Source of the DNA: UBA1952 sp965246765
GTDB lineage: Bacteria > Bacteroidota > Bacteroidia > Chitinophagales > Chitinophagaceae
Direction: 5' to 3'
Length of the DNA: 64,000 nt
Assembly: GCA_965246765.1 (NCBI GenBank)
Contig: CBDFFJ010000007.1
Span: 62,001-126,000 of the forward strand
Shown: positions 27,651-35,424 of the stretch, in pieces
How positions within the stretch are numbered: position 1 is the stretch's first letter
How the letters are laid out: each line of letters starts with the position of its first letter
Translations under genes and position numbers: made by a program
The notes under the pieces: generated by a model
Told to the model about the DNA's origin: nothing
The model's input: only the letters and a program-made list of their open reading frames with translations
The model's database searches: none

Positions 27651-28169
27651 TTATCCGTTGAATACTTTCTTGAGGTTGATGTTGCGGTCGCGGGCTACTT
27701 TGGTAGGCTCACGAAGCAGAGACAGCGCATTGAACGTCGCCTTTACCACATTGTGCGGGTTAGCAGAGCCAAGGCTCTTACAAAGCACGTCTGTGATACC
27801 AGCGCTTTCCAGTACAGCACGCATAGAGCCTCCGGCAATTACGCCAGTACCATGTGCAGCCGGGCGAATCATCACCTTAGCGGCGCCTTCCTTGGCAAAC
27901 TGCTCGTGCGGAATGGTGCCTTTCATTACAGGTACGCGGATAAGATTCTTCTTAGCGTCGTCAATACCCTTGGTGATGGCTTCCTGCACTTCCTTGGCTT
28001 TGCCGAGGCCATGGCCTACTACACCAGCACCGTCGCCGACAACTACGAGAGCGGAGAAGGAGAATGCGCGTCCACCCTTAGTTGTTTTCACAACACGGTT
28101 GATGGATACGACCTTGTCAGTAAGCTCCAGCTCGCTGCCCTTTACTTTATTTGATTCTTGAAATGCCAT
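27651..28169 (-). CDS. rpsE: Ribosomal protein S5
   Basis: 172 residues of uS5. The double-stranded-RNA-binding N-terminal domain has RVVKTTKGGRAFSFSALVVV and GVVGHGLGKAKEV; the C-terminal domain has GTGVIAGGSMRAVLE. It sits in the spc order, 10 bases after rplR. Confidence 0.97.
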   Translation of the reverse strand: MAFQESNKVKGSELELTDKVVSINRVVKTTKGGRAFSFSALVVVGDGAGVVGHGLGKAKEVQEAITKGIDDAKKNLIRVPVMKGTIPHEQFAKEGAAKVMIRPAAHGTGVIAGGSMRAVLESAGITDVLCKSLGSANPHNVVKATFNALSLLREPTKVARDRNINLKKVFNG

Positions 28170-28179
28170 TGTATTGAAC

Positions 28180-28539
28180 TTAGAATTTTAAACCTCCTTC
28201 ACGTGCACCGTCTGCAAGACTTTTTACGCGACCGTGGTAGAGATAGCCGCCGCGGTCAAATACGCAGGTTTCAATGCCTGCCGCCTTTGCACGCTCAGCG
28301 AGGAGCTTACCAACCGCTGTGCTTTTTTCAACTTTAGCACCACCAGCCTTATAGATGTCCGCCTCACGGGAAGATGCAGCAGCGAGGGTGTGACCAGCAG
28401 TATCGTCAATGAGCTGTGCGTAGATGTCCTTATTGGAGCGGAACACAGACAGGCGTGGCTTCTGAGCCGTGCCGGAAACTGTGGTCCGAATGCGCCAGCG
28501 GAGTTTCTGCCGGCGGAGTTGTTTTTGAGCGATTGGCAT
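28180..28539 (-). CDS. rplR: Ribosomal protein L18
   Basis: 119 residues of uL18, which binds 5S rRNA. RLSVFRSNKDIYAQLIDD, the AVGKLLAERAKAAGI helix and the C-terminal FDRGGYLYHGRVKSLADGAR are diagnostic. Confidence 0.97.
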   Translation of the reverse strand: MPIAQKQLRRQKLRWRIRTTVSGTAQKPRLSVFRSNKDIYAQLIDDTAGHTLAAASSREADIYKAGGAKVEKSTAVGKLLAERAKAAGIETCVFDRGGYLYHGRVKSLADGAREGGLKF

Positions 28540-28568
28540 TTTCTTTCTGTTTTTACGGGCTCACCCAC

Positions 28569-28627
28569 TTGGGATGGCTACCGGGATTTTATTTATTCGT
28601 TGGCATGCTGCTTGCCCAACATCCCAA
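28569..28627. repeat. Imperfect inverted repeat in the rplF-rplR spacer
   Basis: TTGGGATG (28569-28576) is perfectly complementary to CATCCCAA (28620-28627). The right side shows an eight-base rhythm (CCAACATC then CCAACGCT). This resembles the other spacer elements in the cluster but is shorter and weaker. Confidence 0.5.
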
Positions 28628-28637
28628 CGCTTTAACC

Positions 28638-29192
28638 TTACTTACCAGCTGCCTTACCAGCCTTACGACGAACAATTTCACCCTTATAACGAACACCTTT
28701 ACCCTTGTATGGTTCAGGCTTACGGAGCGAGCGAATCTTTGACGCAATCTGGCCTACAAGCTGCTTGTCAATGCCTTCCAGGATAAGGCGGGGATTCTGT
28801 CCTTTTTCTGCAATCGCAGATGCCTTAATCTCGCTTGGCAGTTCAAAAATGATATTGTGGGAGAAGCCAAGGGCCATGTCCACCTGCTGGCCGGTTACGG
28901 CAGCACGGAAACCTACACCTACCAGCTCCAACTCACGCTTGTACCCTTCTGTCACGCCCTGAACCATATTGGCAATCAGGGAACGATAAAGACCGTGAAG
29001 CGCGCGGTGACGGATTTGGTCAGTCGGACGGCTGACGTTAACGGCATTGTCCTTAACCTCAACAATCATATCACGGTCAATCTGCTGAGTCAGCGTGCCC
29101 TTAGGGCCTTTAACTGTGATTTCATTAGAAGGAGAAACCGTGAGGGTTACGCCTTGTGCCAGTGTTACCGGCTGCTTACCTATACGAGACAT
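28638..29192 (-). CDS. rplF: Ribosomal protein L6
   Basis: 184 residues of uL6. MSRIGKQPVTLAQGVTLTV at the start, the repeated beta-rich L6 domain, and the C-terminal signature PEPYKGKGVRYKGEIVRRK are present. Confidence 0.97.
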   Translation of the reverse strand: MSRIGKQPVTLAQGVTLTVSPSNEITVKGPKGTLTQQIDRDMIVEVKDNAVNVSRPTDQIRHRALHGLYRSLIANMVQGVTEGYKRELELVGVGFRAAVTGQQVDMALGFSHNIIFELPSEIKASAIAEKGQNPRLILEGIDKQLVGQIASKIRSLRKPEPYKGKGVRYKGEIVRRKAGKAAGK

Positions 29193-29276
29193 TTCAAGTA
29201 GTTTTTGAAAAGTATTATTGACTTAACCGGCTTTCAGCGATGTATAGTTTACGCTTAGATTCTCGGTATTTATTTC

Positions 29277-29675
29277 TTAGTAGATGTAGGCCATTACTTC
29301 ACCGCCTACGTTTTGCGCGCGCGCTTCCTTGTCAGTCATCAGGCCTTTTGAAGTAGAGATGATAGCGACGCCAAGTCCGTTTTGTACCCGACGGATTTCT
29401 GCAGGCTTAGCATATTGACGAAGACCCGGGCGGCTTACGCGCTCAAGGCTACGGATAGCTGGCTCCTTAGTTTCCGCATTGTACTTCAAGGCAATCTTGA
29501 TGAGGCCCTGCTTGTTGTCGTCCTCAAACTTATACTTCAGGATGTAGCCCTTGTCGTACAGGATTTCAGTCATGCGCTTCTTCACATTGCTCGCAGGAAT
29601 TTCTACGATTCGGTGATTCGCCATCTGCGCGTTACGGATGCGCGTCAGGAAGTCTGCTATTGGGTCTGTTACCAT
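29277..29675 (-). CDS. rpsH: Ribosomal protein S8
   Basis: 132 residues of uS8. TDPIADFLTRIRNAQMANH opens the protein and GLGVAIISTSKGLMTDKEAR is the C-terminal 16S-binding signature. An 84-base spacer to rplF shows no clear repeat. Confidence 0.97.
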   Translation of the reverse strand: MVTDPIADFLTRIRNAQMANHRIVEIPASNVKKRMTEILYDKGYILKYKFEDDNKQGLIKIALKYNAETKEPAIRSLERVSRPGLRQYAKPAEIRRVQNGLGVAIISTSKGLMTDKEARAQNVGGEVMAYIY

Positions 29676-29703
29676 CGTTGAGCGAGTTATTGGATTTGTT
29701 ACC

Positions 29704-29734
29704 GGTTTCGGCTTTCGCCGACCTTGAAACGGTT
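29704..29734. repeat. Small hairpin in the rpsN-rpsH spacer
   Basis: CGGC-TTTC-GCCG forms a tight hairpin and the flanking GTTTC and GAAAC can extend it after a short bulge. It lies in the 95-base gap between rpsN and rpsH. Functional meaning is unknown. Confidence 0.4.
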
Positions 29735-29770
29735 AGATGATATTGTTGAATTAGCTTTTGCGAAAACGGA

Positions 29771-30040
29771 CTACCAAGACGCTTTCTTAACGCCGGGAAT
29801 TTTGCCATCAAGTGCCATGTCGCGGAAGAGTACGCGGCAGATACCAAAGTGGCGCATGTAGCCCTTTGGACGACCTGTAATCTGGCAGCGATTGTGCAGG
29901 CGAACCTTTGCGCTATTTTTCGGCAGCTTATCCAGTGCTTCATAGTCACCGGCAGCCTTAAGTGCAGCACGACGGTCAGCATACAGGGCTACCATTTTAG
30001 CGCGCTTACGTTCGCGGGCTTTTACTGATTCTTTTGCCAT
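29771..30040 (-). CDS. rpsN: Ribosomal protein S14 (zinc-free long form)
   Basis: 89 residues of uS14. The C-terminal RCQITGRPKGYMRHFGICRV is the family signature. The four zinc Cys of the short form are absent, so this is the zinc-independent form. Confidence 0.97.
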   Translation of the reverse strand: MAKESVKARERKRAKMVALYADRRAALKAAGDYEALDKLPKNSAKVRLHNRCQITGRPKGYMRHFGICRVLFRDMALDGKIPGVKKASW

Positions 30041-30072
30041 GTTTTATAGAAAAAAGTCTTTAGTAGATATTA

Positions 30073-30654
30073 TTATTCTGCGTCCTTACGAACATTCTTG
30101 AAAGGCATACCCATTTCTTTAAGAAGCTCAAAAGCCTCTTCGTTCGTCTTGGCGGTAGTCACGAAGGTGATGTCCATACCAGAGATGCGATTGATTTTGT
30201 CAATGTTAATTTCCGGGAAGATAATCTGCTCGGTAACGCCCATTGTATAGTTGCCGCGGCCGTCAAAGCTCTTGTCGTTGATACCCTTGAAGTCACGTAC
30301 ACGCGGCAGAGAGATAGAAACTAGGCGGTCCATGAAGTCAAACATATTAGCACCACGCAGTGTCACGCGGGTGCCGATTGGCATGTTCTTACGGAGCTTA
30401 AAGTTGGAGATGTCCTTCTTAGACATTGTAGGCACCGCCTTCTGACCTGAGATAGTGCTCATTTCAGTTACAGCGTCATCTATGAGCTTCTTATCACTCA
30501 CCGAACCCTTCACGCCTTGGTTCAGGCAAATCTTCTCCAGACGCGGACATTGCATCACGGTCTTGTAGCCAAACTTCTTCATCAGCGCAGGTATAACTTC
30601 ATCGTTATACTTCTTCTTCAGGCGGGTGGTATATGTTGCAGTTGCGTTAGCCAT
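30073..30654 (-). CDS. rplE: Ribosomal protein L5
   Basis: 193 residues of uL5, which binds 5S rRNA. MPIGTRVTLRGANMFDFMDR and GNYTMGVTEQIIFPEINIDK are family segments. The N terminus has a few extra residues (ANATATYTTRLKKKYND) compared with the shortest bacterial forms. Confidence 0.97.
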   Translation of the reverse strand: MANATATYTTRLKKKYNDEVIPALMKKFGYKTVMQCPRLEKICLNQGVKGSVSDKKLIDDAVTEMSTISGQKAVPTMSKKDISNFKLRKNMPIGTRVTLRGANMFDFMDRLVSISLPRVRDFKGINDKSFDGRGNYTMGVTEQIIFPEINIDKINRISGMDITFVTTAKTNEEAFELLKEMGMPFKNVRKDAE

Positions 30655-30713
30655 TGCTTTTTGATTGTCGGTTCAGCAAGTCTGTATGTCGCTTGTTTCG
30701 CCGGTTAAACTAT

Positions 30714-31055
30714 TTAGAACTTTATTACTTCGCCGCTTTTCTTGGAAACGCGGTTGAAGCCGGTCTCCGTGCGCTCACGCTTGATGCGAACCGGCGCCTT
30801 AGCCTTTGCATCCCAAAGCATTACGTTAGAGATGTGGATTGGCGCTTCTTCCTGGATGATACCACCCTGTGGGTTTTGCGCGCTTGGCTTCTTGTGCTTT
30901 GATACGGTATTTACACCTTCTACAAGAACTTTCTCCTTGCTTGGGTAAACTGCCATAACACGCTTAGGCGTAGCGCGGTCTTTACCTGAACCGGTAATTA
31001 CCACTACTGAATCGCCCTTGCGAATATTGAACTTTGGTTGAAAACGCTTTTTCAC
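30714..31055 (-). CDS. rplX: Ribosomal protein L24
   Basis: 113 residues of uL24. The KOW motif KGDSVVVITGSGKD is near the N terminus, followed by VEGVNTVSKHKKPS, the conserved loop of the family. Confidence 0.96.
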   Translation of the reverse strand: MKKRFQPKFNIRKGDSVVVITGSGKDRATPKRVMAVYPSKEKVLVEGVNTVSKHKKPSAQNPQGGIIQEEAPIHISNVMLWDAKAKAPVRIKRERTETGFNRVSKKSGEVIKF

Positions 31056-31111
31056 TTGATTTTGTTCCTTTTAGCCATCCATTTCTAACGGGCGGCGAAG
31101 TTAAGGGATAA

Positions 31112-31480
31112 TTACAATACTTCCGGTGCGAGGGATACAATTTTCATATATCCCTTGTCGCGCAACTCACGGGCAACAGGGCCGAAGATGCGGGTACCGC
31201 GTGGCTCGTCGGAATTGTTGAGGAGTACTACGGCGTTGTCGTCAAAGGCGATGTAAGAACCATCCTTACGGCGGAGCTTGAACTTCGTACGTACGATAAC
31301 TGCTTTAGACACAGTACCTTTCTTGATACCGCCGGCTGGGATGGCGTCTTTTACGCTCACCACAATCTTATCGCCAATACCGGCAACGTTCTGGCCTGAA
31401 TTGCCCAGTACACGGATGCAAAGAACTTCCTTAGCGCCGCTATTGTCGGCTACAGAAAGCCGGGATTCTTGTTGTATCAT
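31112..31480 (-). CDS. rplN: Ribosomal protein L14
   Basis: 122 residues of uL14. MIQQESRLSVADNSGAKEVL and the C-terminal GTRIFGPVARELRDKGYMKI are diagnostic. The next upstream spacer holds a 34-base repeat arm. Confidence 0.97.
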   Translation of the reverse strand: MIQQESRLSVADNSGAKEVLCIRVLGNSGQNVAGIGDKIVVSVKDAIPAGGIKKGTVSKAVIVRTKFKLRRKDGSYIAFDDNAVVLLNNSDEPRGTRIFGPVARELRDKGYMKIVSLAPEVL

Positions 31481-31488
31481 TTTCTTTG

Positions 31489-31566
31489 AGTATAAAGTAG
31501 TTAGCAGAAAGTAGAAAGCTGGTTTCTAAACAACTTTAGACTTTTGACTTTTACCTTTTGACTTTA
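31489..31566. repeat. Heptad-periodic inverted repeat in the rpsQ-rplN spacer
   Basis: The 34-base left arm (31489-31522) matches the arm at 33538-33571 at 31 of 34 positions. The right side (about 31534-31566) consists of seven-base units (on the reverse strand AAAGTCA, AAAGGTA, AAAGTCA) and pairs with the left arm only partly. It runs into the rpsQ stop codon. Confidence 0.75.
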
Positions 31567-31872
31567 TTTAGCCTTTTCAATAACCTCCACCAGGCGCCAG
31601 CGCTTAGTCTTGCTCATAGGACGAGTCTCCATGATGCGGACCGTATCGCCTATGCCTGCTGTATTCTCCTCGTCGTGAGCGTGGAAAGATGTGCTCTTCT
31701 TAAGGAACTTTCCGTAAATCGGGTGCTTTACCTTACGCTCTACCTTAACGGTAATGGTCTTGGTCATCTTGTCAGATGTAACAACACCGGTACGTACTTT
31801 ACGGTTAGCACGCTCAACGCCATGCTGGCCCTGAGTGGCTCCTACTGTCTCGGCTATATTCTGGTTTTCCAT
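31564..31872 (-). CDS. rpsQ: Ribosomal protein S17
   Basis: 102 residues of uS17. RTGVVTSDKMTKTITVKVER and the GDTVRIMETRPMSKTKRWRL motif are present. The N-terminal extension of about 25 residues (ENQNIAETVGATQGQHGVE) is longer than in E. coli. Its stop codon lies inside the repeat element. Confidence 0.96.
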   Translation of the reverse strand: MENQNIAETVGATQGQHGVERANRKVRTGVVTSDKMTKTITVKVERKVKHPIYGKFLKKSTSFHAHDEENTAGIGDTVRIMETRPMSKTKRWRLVEVIEKAK

Positions 31873-31883
31873 TGGTCTGGATA

Positions 31884-32096
31884 TTATTTGGCGAGCGAAC
31901 GCTTGTTTTGCTCAGTCTTCATCTGCGCAATGCGGCGGCGCAGGCTGCGAATGGAGAGCGGATTCTCAATTGGATTCACCGCATGGCTGAACTGCAGCTT
32001 TTTCATGCGCATTTCTTCGTCGGCGATGTTGTTGTCAAGCGCAGCATCGTCCCACTGACGATAGTCGTGAACATCTGCTTTTTTGTTCTTTGCCAT
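31884..32096 (-). CDS. rpmC: Ribosomal protein L29
   Basis: 70 residues of uL29. The C-terminal NPLSIRSLRRRIAQMKTEQN is the family signature (two helices). Conserved position between rplP and rpsQ. Confidence 0.93.
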   Translation of the reverse strand: MAKNKKADVHDYRQWDDAALDNNIADEEMRMKKLQFSHAVNPIENPLSIRSLRRRIAQMKTEQNKRSLAK

Positions 32097-32100
32097 TGTA

Positions 32101-32160
32101 TTTCTGATTTCGGATTTTAGAATTGCTTCTTCTACCCTATTAATGTCTTCTTTCTACTTA
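32101..32160. repeat. Heptad-rhythm sequence in the rplP-rpmC spacer
   Basis: The first part reads in seven-base steps (TTTCTGA, TTTCGGA, TTTTAGA). The second part has TCTTCTTTCTACT, resembling the other spacer arms. No strong stem is evident. It is the same general kind of short-period, non-coding filler seen in neighbouring spacers. Confidence 0.4.
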
Positions 32161-32164
32161 AAGC

Positions 32165-32587
32165 TTATGCACCAGCGTAGTCAGCACGTACTACAAACTT
32201 GGTCTTAATCGGCAGTTTTTGCGCAGCAAGCTCAAACGCATGCTTTGCAACATCCAGCGGAACGCCTTCTGCCTCAAACAGGATAAGTCCCGGACGGATA
32301 ACTGCTGCATAGTATTCCAGGTTACCCTTACCCTTACCCATCCGCACTTCGGCTGGCTTCTTGGTAATCGGTTTGTCAGGGAATATGCGAATCCACACGT
32401 TACCCTCACGCTTCATAGCGCGGGTCATGGCTTGACGGGCAGATTCAATCTGACGGTTAGTGAGCCAGATGGGCTCCAGTGCCTTCAGGCCAAATGAGCC
32501 AAAGGCTACAGTAGCGCCACGCTGTGCGTTACCCTTGATGCGGCCTTTATGTGCTTTCCGGTGTTTGGTTCTCTTCGGCTGTAACAT
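32165..32587 (-). CDS. rplP: Ribosomal protein L16
   Basis: 140 residues of uL16. MLQPKRTKHRKAHKGRIKG, GLKALEPIWLTNRQIESAR and MGKGKGNLEYYAAVIRPG are diagnostic for this protein next to the peptidyl transferase centre. Confidence 0.97.
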   Translation of the reverse strand: MLQPKRTKHRKAHKGRIKGNAQRGATVAFGSFGLKALEPIWLTNRQIESARQAMTRAMKREGNVWIRIFPDKPITKKPAEVRMGKGKGNLEYYAAVIRPGLILFEAEGVPLDVAKHAFELAAQKLPIKTKFVVRADYAGA

Positions 32588-32600
32588 GGTTACTTATTTT

Positions 32601-32635
32601 GGTATCAGGTAGCGAGTATCAAGTATCAAGAGCGG
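32601..32635. repeat. Heptad-rhythm sequence in the rpsC-rplP spacer
   Basis: Five seven-base steps: GGTATCA, GGTAGCG, AGTATCA, AGTATCA, AGAGCGG. A following CTACTGACTGACTT can pair with part of it. Same style as the other spacer elements but with a different unit. Confidence 0.6.
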
Positions 32636-32682
32636 ATGTGCTACTGACTGACTTTTCTTCTTTTATAAACGATTCAACATTC

Positions 32683-33531
32683 TTAGCGACGGCCTCCGCC
32701 ACCACCACCGCGGTTGCCACCACCACCGCCTGCGCCTTCGCGGCGACGGTCACCACCACCTCCACCGCCTTCGCGGCGCTCACCACCTCCACCACGACGG
32801 TCTCCACGGTCACCACCACGGAAGCCATCAGGACGGCCACCTGCTTCGCCACCACGGCGGTCAGCAGCACCTGATGAGAAGTTCGGGTTGAGGTCACGCT
32901 TGCCGAGCACTTCGCCCTTGCAAATCCACACCTTGATACCAATCTTACCGTAAACGGTCATGGCATAAGTGGAAGCGTAGTCAATATCCATCCGCAGCGT
33001 ATGCAGTGGCGTACGACCTTGCTTGTACTCTTCAGTACGGGCAATTTCAGAACCACCGAGACGACCGCCAACCTTAATCTTGATACCCTCGGCACCCATC
33101 CGCATTGCGGTCTGGATGGCCATCTTCAGTGCGCGCTTGTAGCTTACGCGGCCTTCCAACTGGCGGGCTATTGTTTCACCTACAATCATGGCATCCATCT
33201 CCGGACGGCGGATTTCCATGATGTTGATTTGAACATCATCCTTCTTAGTCAGCTTCTTAAGCTCTTCCTTAATCCGGTCCACTTCTGTACCGCCCTTGCC
33301 GATGATGATACCAGGCTTGGATGTGTGGATGGTAACGATGAGCTTGCCCAGCGTACGCTCAATCACGATACGGGCTATGCCGCCCTTGTTGATACGCGCG
33401 TTGAGGTAAGTGCGGATTTTGTGGTCTTCTACCAGCTTGGCGCCGAAGTCTTTCTTCTCGCCATACCACATAGAGTCCCAGCCGCGCACGATGCCCAGAC
33501 GGTTGCCAATCGGATTTGTTTTCTGACCCAT
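32683..33531 (-). CDS. rpsC: Ribosomal protein S3 with Arg/Gly-rich C-terminal tail
   Basis: 282 residues. The KH domain (SKPGIIIGKGGTEVDRIKEE) and the C-terminal S3 domain (GAEGIKIKVGGRLGGSEIAR) are normal up to about residue 223. From there a 59-residue tail (32686-32862) consists almost only of Gly, Arg, Glu and Asp, with RGG-type repeats such as GGDRGDRRGGGGERREGG. Many bacterial S3 proteins end in a short basic tail, and Bacteroidota members can be extended; this one is long and RGG-like and could bind RNA. DNA in the tail is GC-rich and repetitive. Confidence 0.96.
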   Translation of the reverse strand: MGQKTNPIGNRLGIVRGWDSMWYGEKKDFGAKLVEDHKIRTYLNARINKGGIARIVIERTLGKLIVTIHTSKPGIIIGKGGTEVDRIKEELKKLTKKDDVQINIMEIRRPEMDAMIVGETIARQLEGRVSYKRALKMAIQTAMRMGAEGIKIKVGGRLGGSEIARTEEYKQGRTPLHTLRMDIDYASTYAMTVYGKIGIKVWICKGEVLGKRDLNPNFSSGAADRRGGEAGGRPDGFRGGDRGDRRGGGGERREGGGGGGDRRREGAGGGGGNRGGGGGGRR

Positions 33532-33537
33532 TTTTTG

Positions 33538-33633
33538 AGTATAAAGTCTTTAGTAGAAAGTAGAAAGCTGGATTGCGGTAGAAGAAGCGCTGGTTCAAGC
33601 CAGCTTTTGTCTTTCTACTATCTACTTTCTACT
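33538..33633. repeat. Heptad-periodic inverted repeat in the rplV-rpsC spacer
   Basis: Two 34-base arms (33538-33571, 33600-33633) are complementary at 27 of 34 positions around a 28-base loop. The unit is about seven bases (AGTAGAA). The left arm is identical, 34 of 34, to the left arm at 34046-34079 in the next spacer. Confidence 0.85.
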
Positions 33634-33639
33634 GTTTTA

Positions 33640-34038
33640 TTAAGCTTGCGCTTCGTTTTGGCTTTGAGTAGTTGTTTTCTTGACGTTGCCTGCTGCTGCT
33701 TTGCTGTCAACAATCAGTGTTACGTGATTGCTGCGCTTGCGGAGGCGATAGGCACGGCCTTGTGGAGCCGGATTCATCCGCTTCAGCGTGCGGCCACCAT
33801 CTACGAAGATGGTCTTCACGATGAGATTGGCGGCTGCCACATCCTGTCCTTCATTCTTGATGCCCCAATTGGCAATGGCAGAAAGCAGGAGCTTCTCCAG
33901 CGGCTGCGAAGGATGCTTGGTGCTGAACTTAAGAATGTTCAGCGCGTCTTCTACCTTCTGGCCACGGATAAGGTCGGCCAGGAGGCGCATTTTGCGCGGA
34001 GAAGTTGGTTGATTACGTAAGCGTGCTGCAGCTTCCAT
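33640..34038 (-). CDS. rplV: Ribosomal protein L22
   Basis: 132 residues of uL22. LRNQPTSPRKMRLLADLIRG and the tunnel-loop segment GRTLKRMNPAPQGRAYRLRK identify it. C-terminal residues 117-132 are a polar tail. Flanked on both sides by the same 34-base repeat arm. Confidence 0.97.
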   Translation of the reverse strand: MEAAARLRNQPTSPRKMRLLADLIRGQKVEDALNILKFSTKHPSQPLEKLLLSAIANWGIKNEGQDVAAANLIVKTIFVDGGRTLKRMNPAPQGRAYRLRKRSNHVTLIVDSKAAAGNVKKTTTQSQNEAQA

Positions 34039-34045
34039 TTTTCTT

Positions 34046-34158
34046 AGTATAAAGTCTTTAGTAGAAAGTAGAAAGCTGGTTCCGGTTCTGCTAAAGCTGT
34101 TTGTTTATTTTTCTTTTTCGGTAGAAAGCTTTTTACTTTCTACTATTTACTTTCTACT
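34046..34158. repeat. Heptad-periodic inverted repeat in the rpsS-rplV spacer
   Basis: Left arm 34046-34079 is identical to 33538-33571. The right arm (34127-34158) is complementary to 27 of 32 positions. The right arm covers the rpsS stop codon (34154-34156), so the repeat has grown to the edge of the coding region. The loop (34080-34126) is 47 bases and T-rich. Confidence 0.85.
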
Positions 34159-34417
34159 TACCGCCGTGACCCTTGAAGTTGCGTGTTGGAGCAAACTCAC
34201 CGAGCTTATGGCCTACCATGTACTCTGTCACATACACGGGGATGAACTTGTTGCCATTGTGTACAGCGAAGGTCTGACCTACGAAGTCCGGGCTGATTGT
34301 GGAGCGACGGCTCCATGTCTTGATTACCCCTTTCTTCGCTCTGCCTTCTGCGATAGCCATCACCTTGTCGTTGAGGTTGCCATCTATGTAAGGGCCTTTT
34401 GATACTGAACGTGCCAT
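34154..34417 (-). CDS. rpsS: Ribosomal protein S19
   Basis: 87 residues of uS19. MARSVSKGPYIDGNLNDKV, the VYVTEYMVGHKLGEFAPTRN signature and GHGGK end are standard. Confidence 0.97.
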   Translation of the reverse strand: MARSVSKGPYIDGNLNDKVMAIAEGRAKKGVIKTWSRRSTISPDFVGQTFAVHNGNKFIPVYVTEYMVGHKLGEFAPTRNFKGHGGK

Positions 34418-34480
34418 TTCTTTATTGAGATGTGTGGTTGTTGATTTGCGGAATTGCTATTTTAACGAGCCACGGTTAAT

Positions 34481-35332
34481 TTATTTCTTATACTGACCGC
34501 TGAGCTTCTTACCATCCTTGCGCTGAATAATCAGCTTGTTGCTTGGATTAGTAGTGCTGCGTGTGCGTTCGCCCTTCGCATACTTACCGGTACGGCTGCG
34601 TGGGTGCCCGCCTGAGCTACGACCTTCACCACCGCCCATTGGGTGGTCAACAGGGTTCATAGCTACACCACGTACGCGTGGACGGATACCCTTCCAGCGG
34701 TTGCGGCCTGCCTTACCCATGCTCTGGAGCTGGTGGTCGCTATTAGAAACAGTACCTACAGTCGCCATGCAAGTGATAAGCACCTTACGAAGCTCACCGG
34801 AAGGCATCTTCAGAACAGCATAACGCTCTTCCTTATTCGCCAGCTGAGCATAAGTACCGGCTGAGCGGGCAATTGCACCACCACGGCCAGGCTGAAGCTC
34901 AATGTTGTGTACAACAGTACCAAGTGGCATATTCTTCATTGGAAGCGCATTGCCTACTTCCGGCGCCGCGCCTTCACCGCTCATAACTGTACCACCTACT
35001 TCCAGGCCTTGTGGGGCGAGGATGTAGCGCTTCTCGCCATCTGCATAATTTAGCAGCGCGATGAAAGCAGTACGGTTCGGGTCGTATTCAATAGTCGCAA
35101 CGGTAGCAGGAATATTGTGCTTGTTACGCTTAAAGTCTATCAGACGATACTTAATCTTGTTACCGCCACCGCTGTAGCGCATTGCGCGACGGCCTTGGCT
35201 GTTACGACCACCGGTGTTATGCTGAGCTTCAAGAAGGCTCTTTTCCGGAACGTTGGTCGTGATTTCGGCGTAAGCGTTACCAATCCTCCAGCGGGTGCCG
35301 GCAGTGGTTGGTTTGTATTTGCGAAGTGCCAT
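34481..35332 (-). CDS. rplB: Ribosomal protein L2
   Basis: 283 residues of uL2. MALRKYKPTTAGTRWRIGNA, LPLGTVVHNIE-like NMPLGTVVHNIELQPGRGG, and the C-terminal GVAMNPVDHPMGGGEGRSSG, which holds the conserved His of the peptidyl transferase region, are present. Confidence 0.97.
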   Translation of the reverse strand: MALRKYKPTTAGTRWRIGNAYAEITTNVPEKSLLEAQHNTGGRNSQGRRAMRYSGGGNKIKYRLIDFKRNKHNIPATVATIEYDPNRTAFIALLNYADGEKRYILAPQGLEVGGTVMSGEGAAPEVGNALPMKNMPLGTVVHNIELQPGRGGAIARSAGTYAQLANKEERYAVLKMPSGELRKVLITCMATVGTVSNSDHQLQSMGKAGRNRWKGIRPRVRGVAMNPVDHPMGGGEGRSSGGHPRSRTGKYAKGERTRSTTNPSNKLIIQRKDGKKLSGQYKK

Positions 35333-35342
35333 GATTTAATTA

Positions 35343-35424
35343 AAGAATTAAGAATGAGGGAATGAAGGAATAAAGAGCGGCTTGCTATTTTTTCATTCTT
35401 TCATTGTTTTCATTCATTCATTTT
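35343..35424. repeat. GAATGAAG-type inverted repeat in the rplW-rplB spacer
   Basis: The left side (35343-35380) has GAATGAGG GAATGAAG GAATAAAG steps; the right side (about 35388-35424) has TTCATTC/TTTCATTG steps on the opposite strand sense, so the two can pair over roughly 25-30 bases with mismatches. It fills the whole spacer. Confidence 0.7.

Noticed and set aside
32551..32953. Thr/Ala- and Pro/Arg-rich open frames opposite the end of rpsC
   Set aside because: They are products of the repetitive GC-rich DNA encoding the S3 Gly/Arg tail read on the other strand.
33001..34020. 339-codon forward frame across rpsC-rplV
   Set aside because: Runs opposite two certain ribosomal protein genes and has no recognisable sequence.
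33538..34158. Possible CRISPR array because of repeated 34-base units
   Set aside because: Only two identical copies with a whole gene between them, arms pair with each other, and no cas genes exist nearby.
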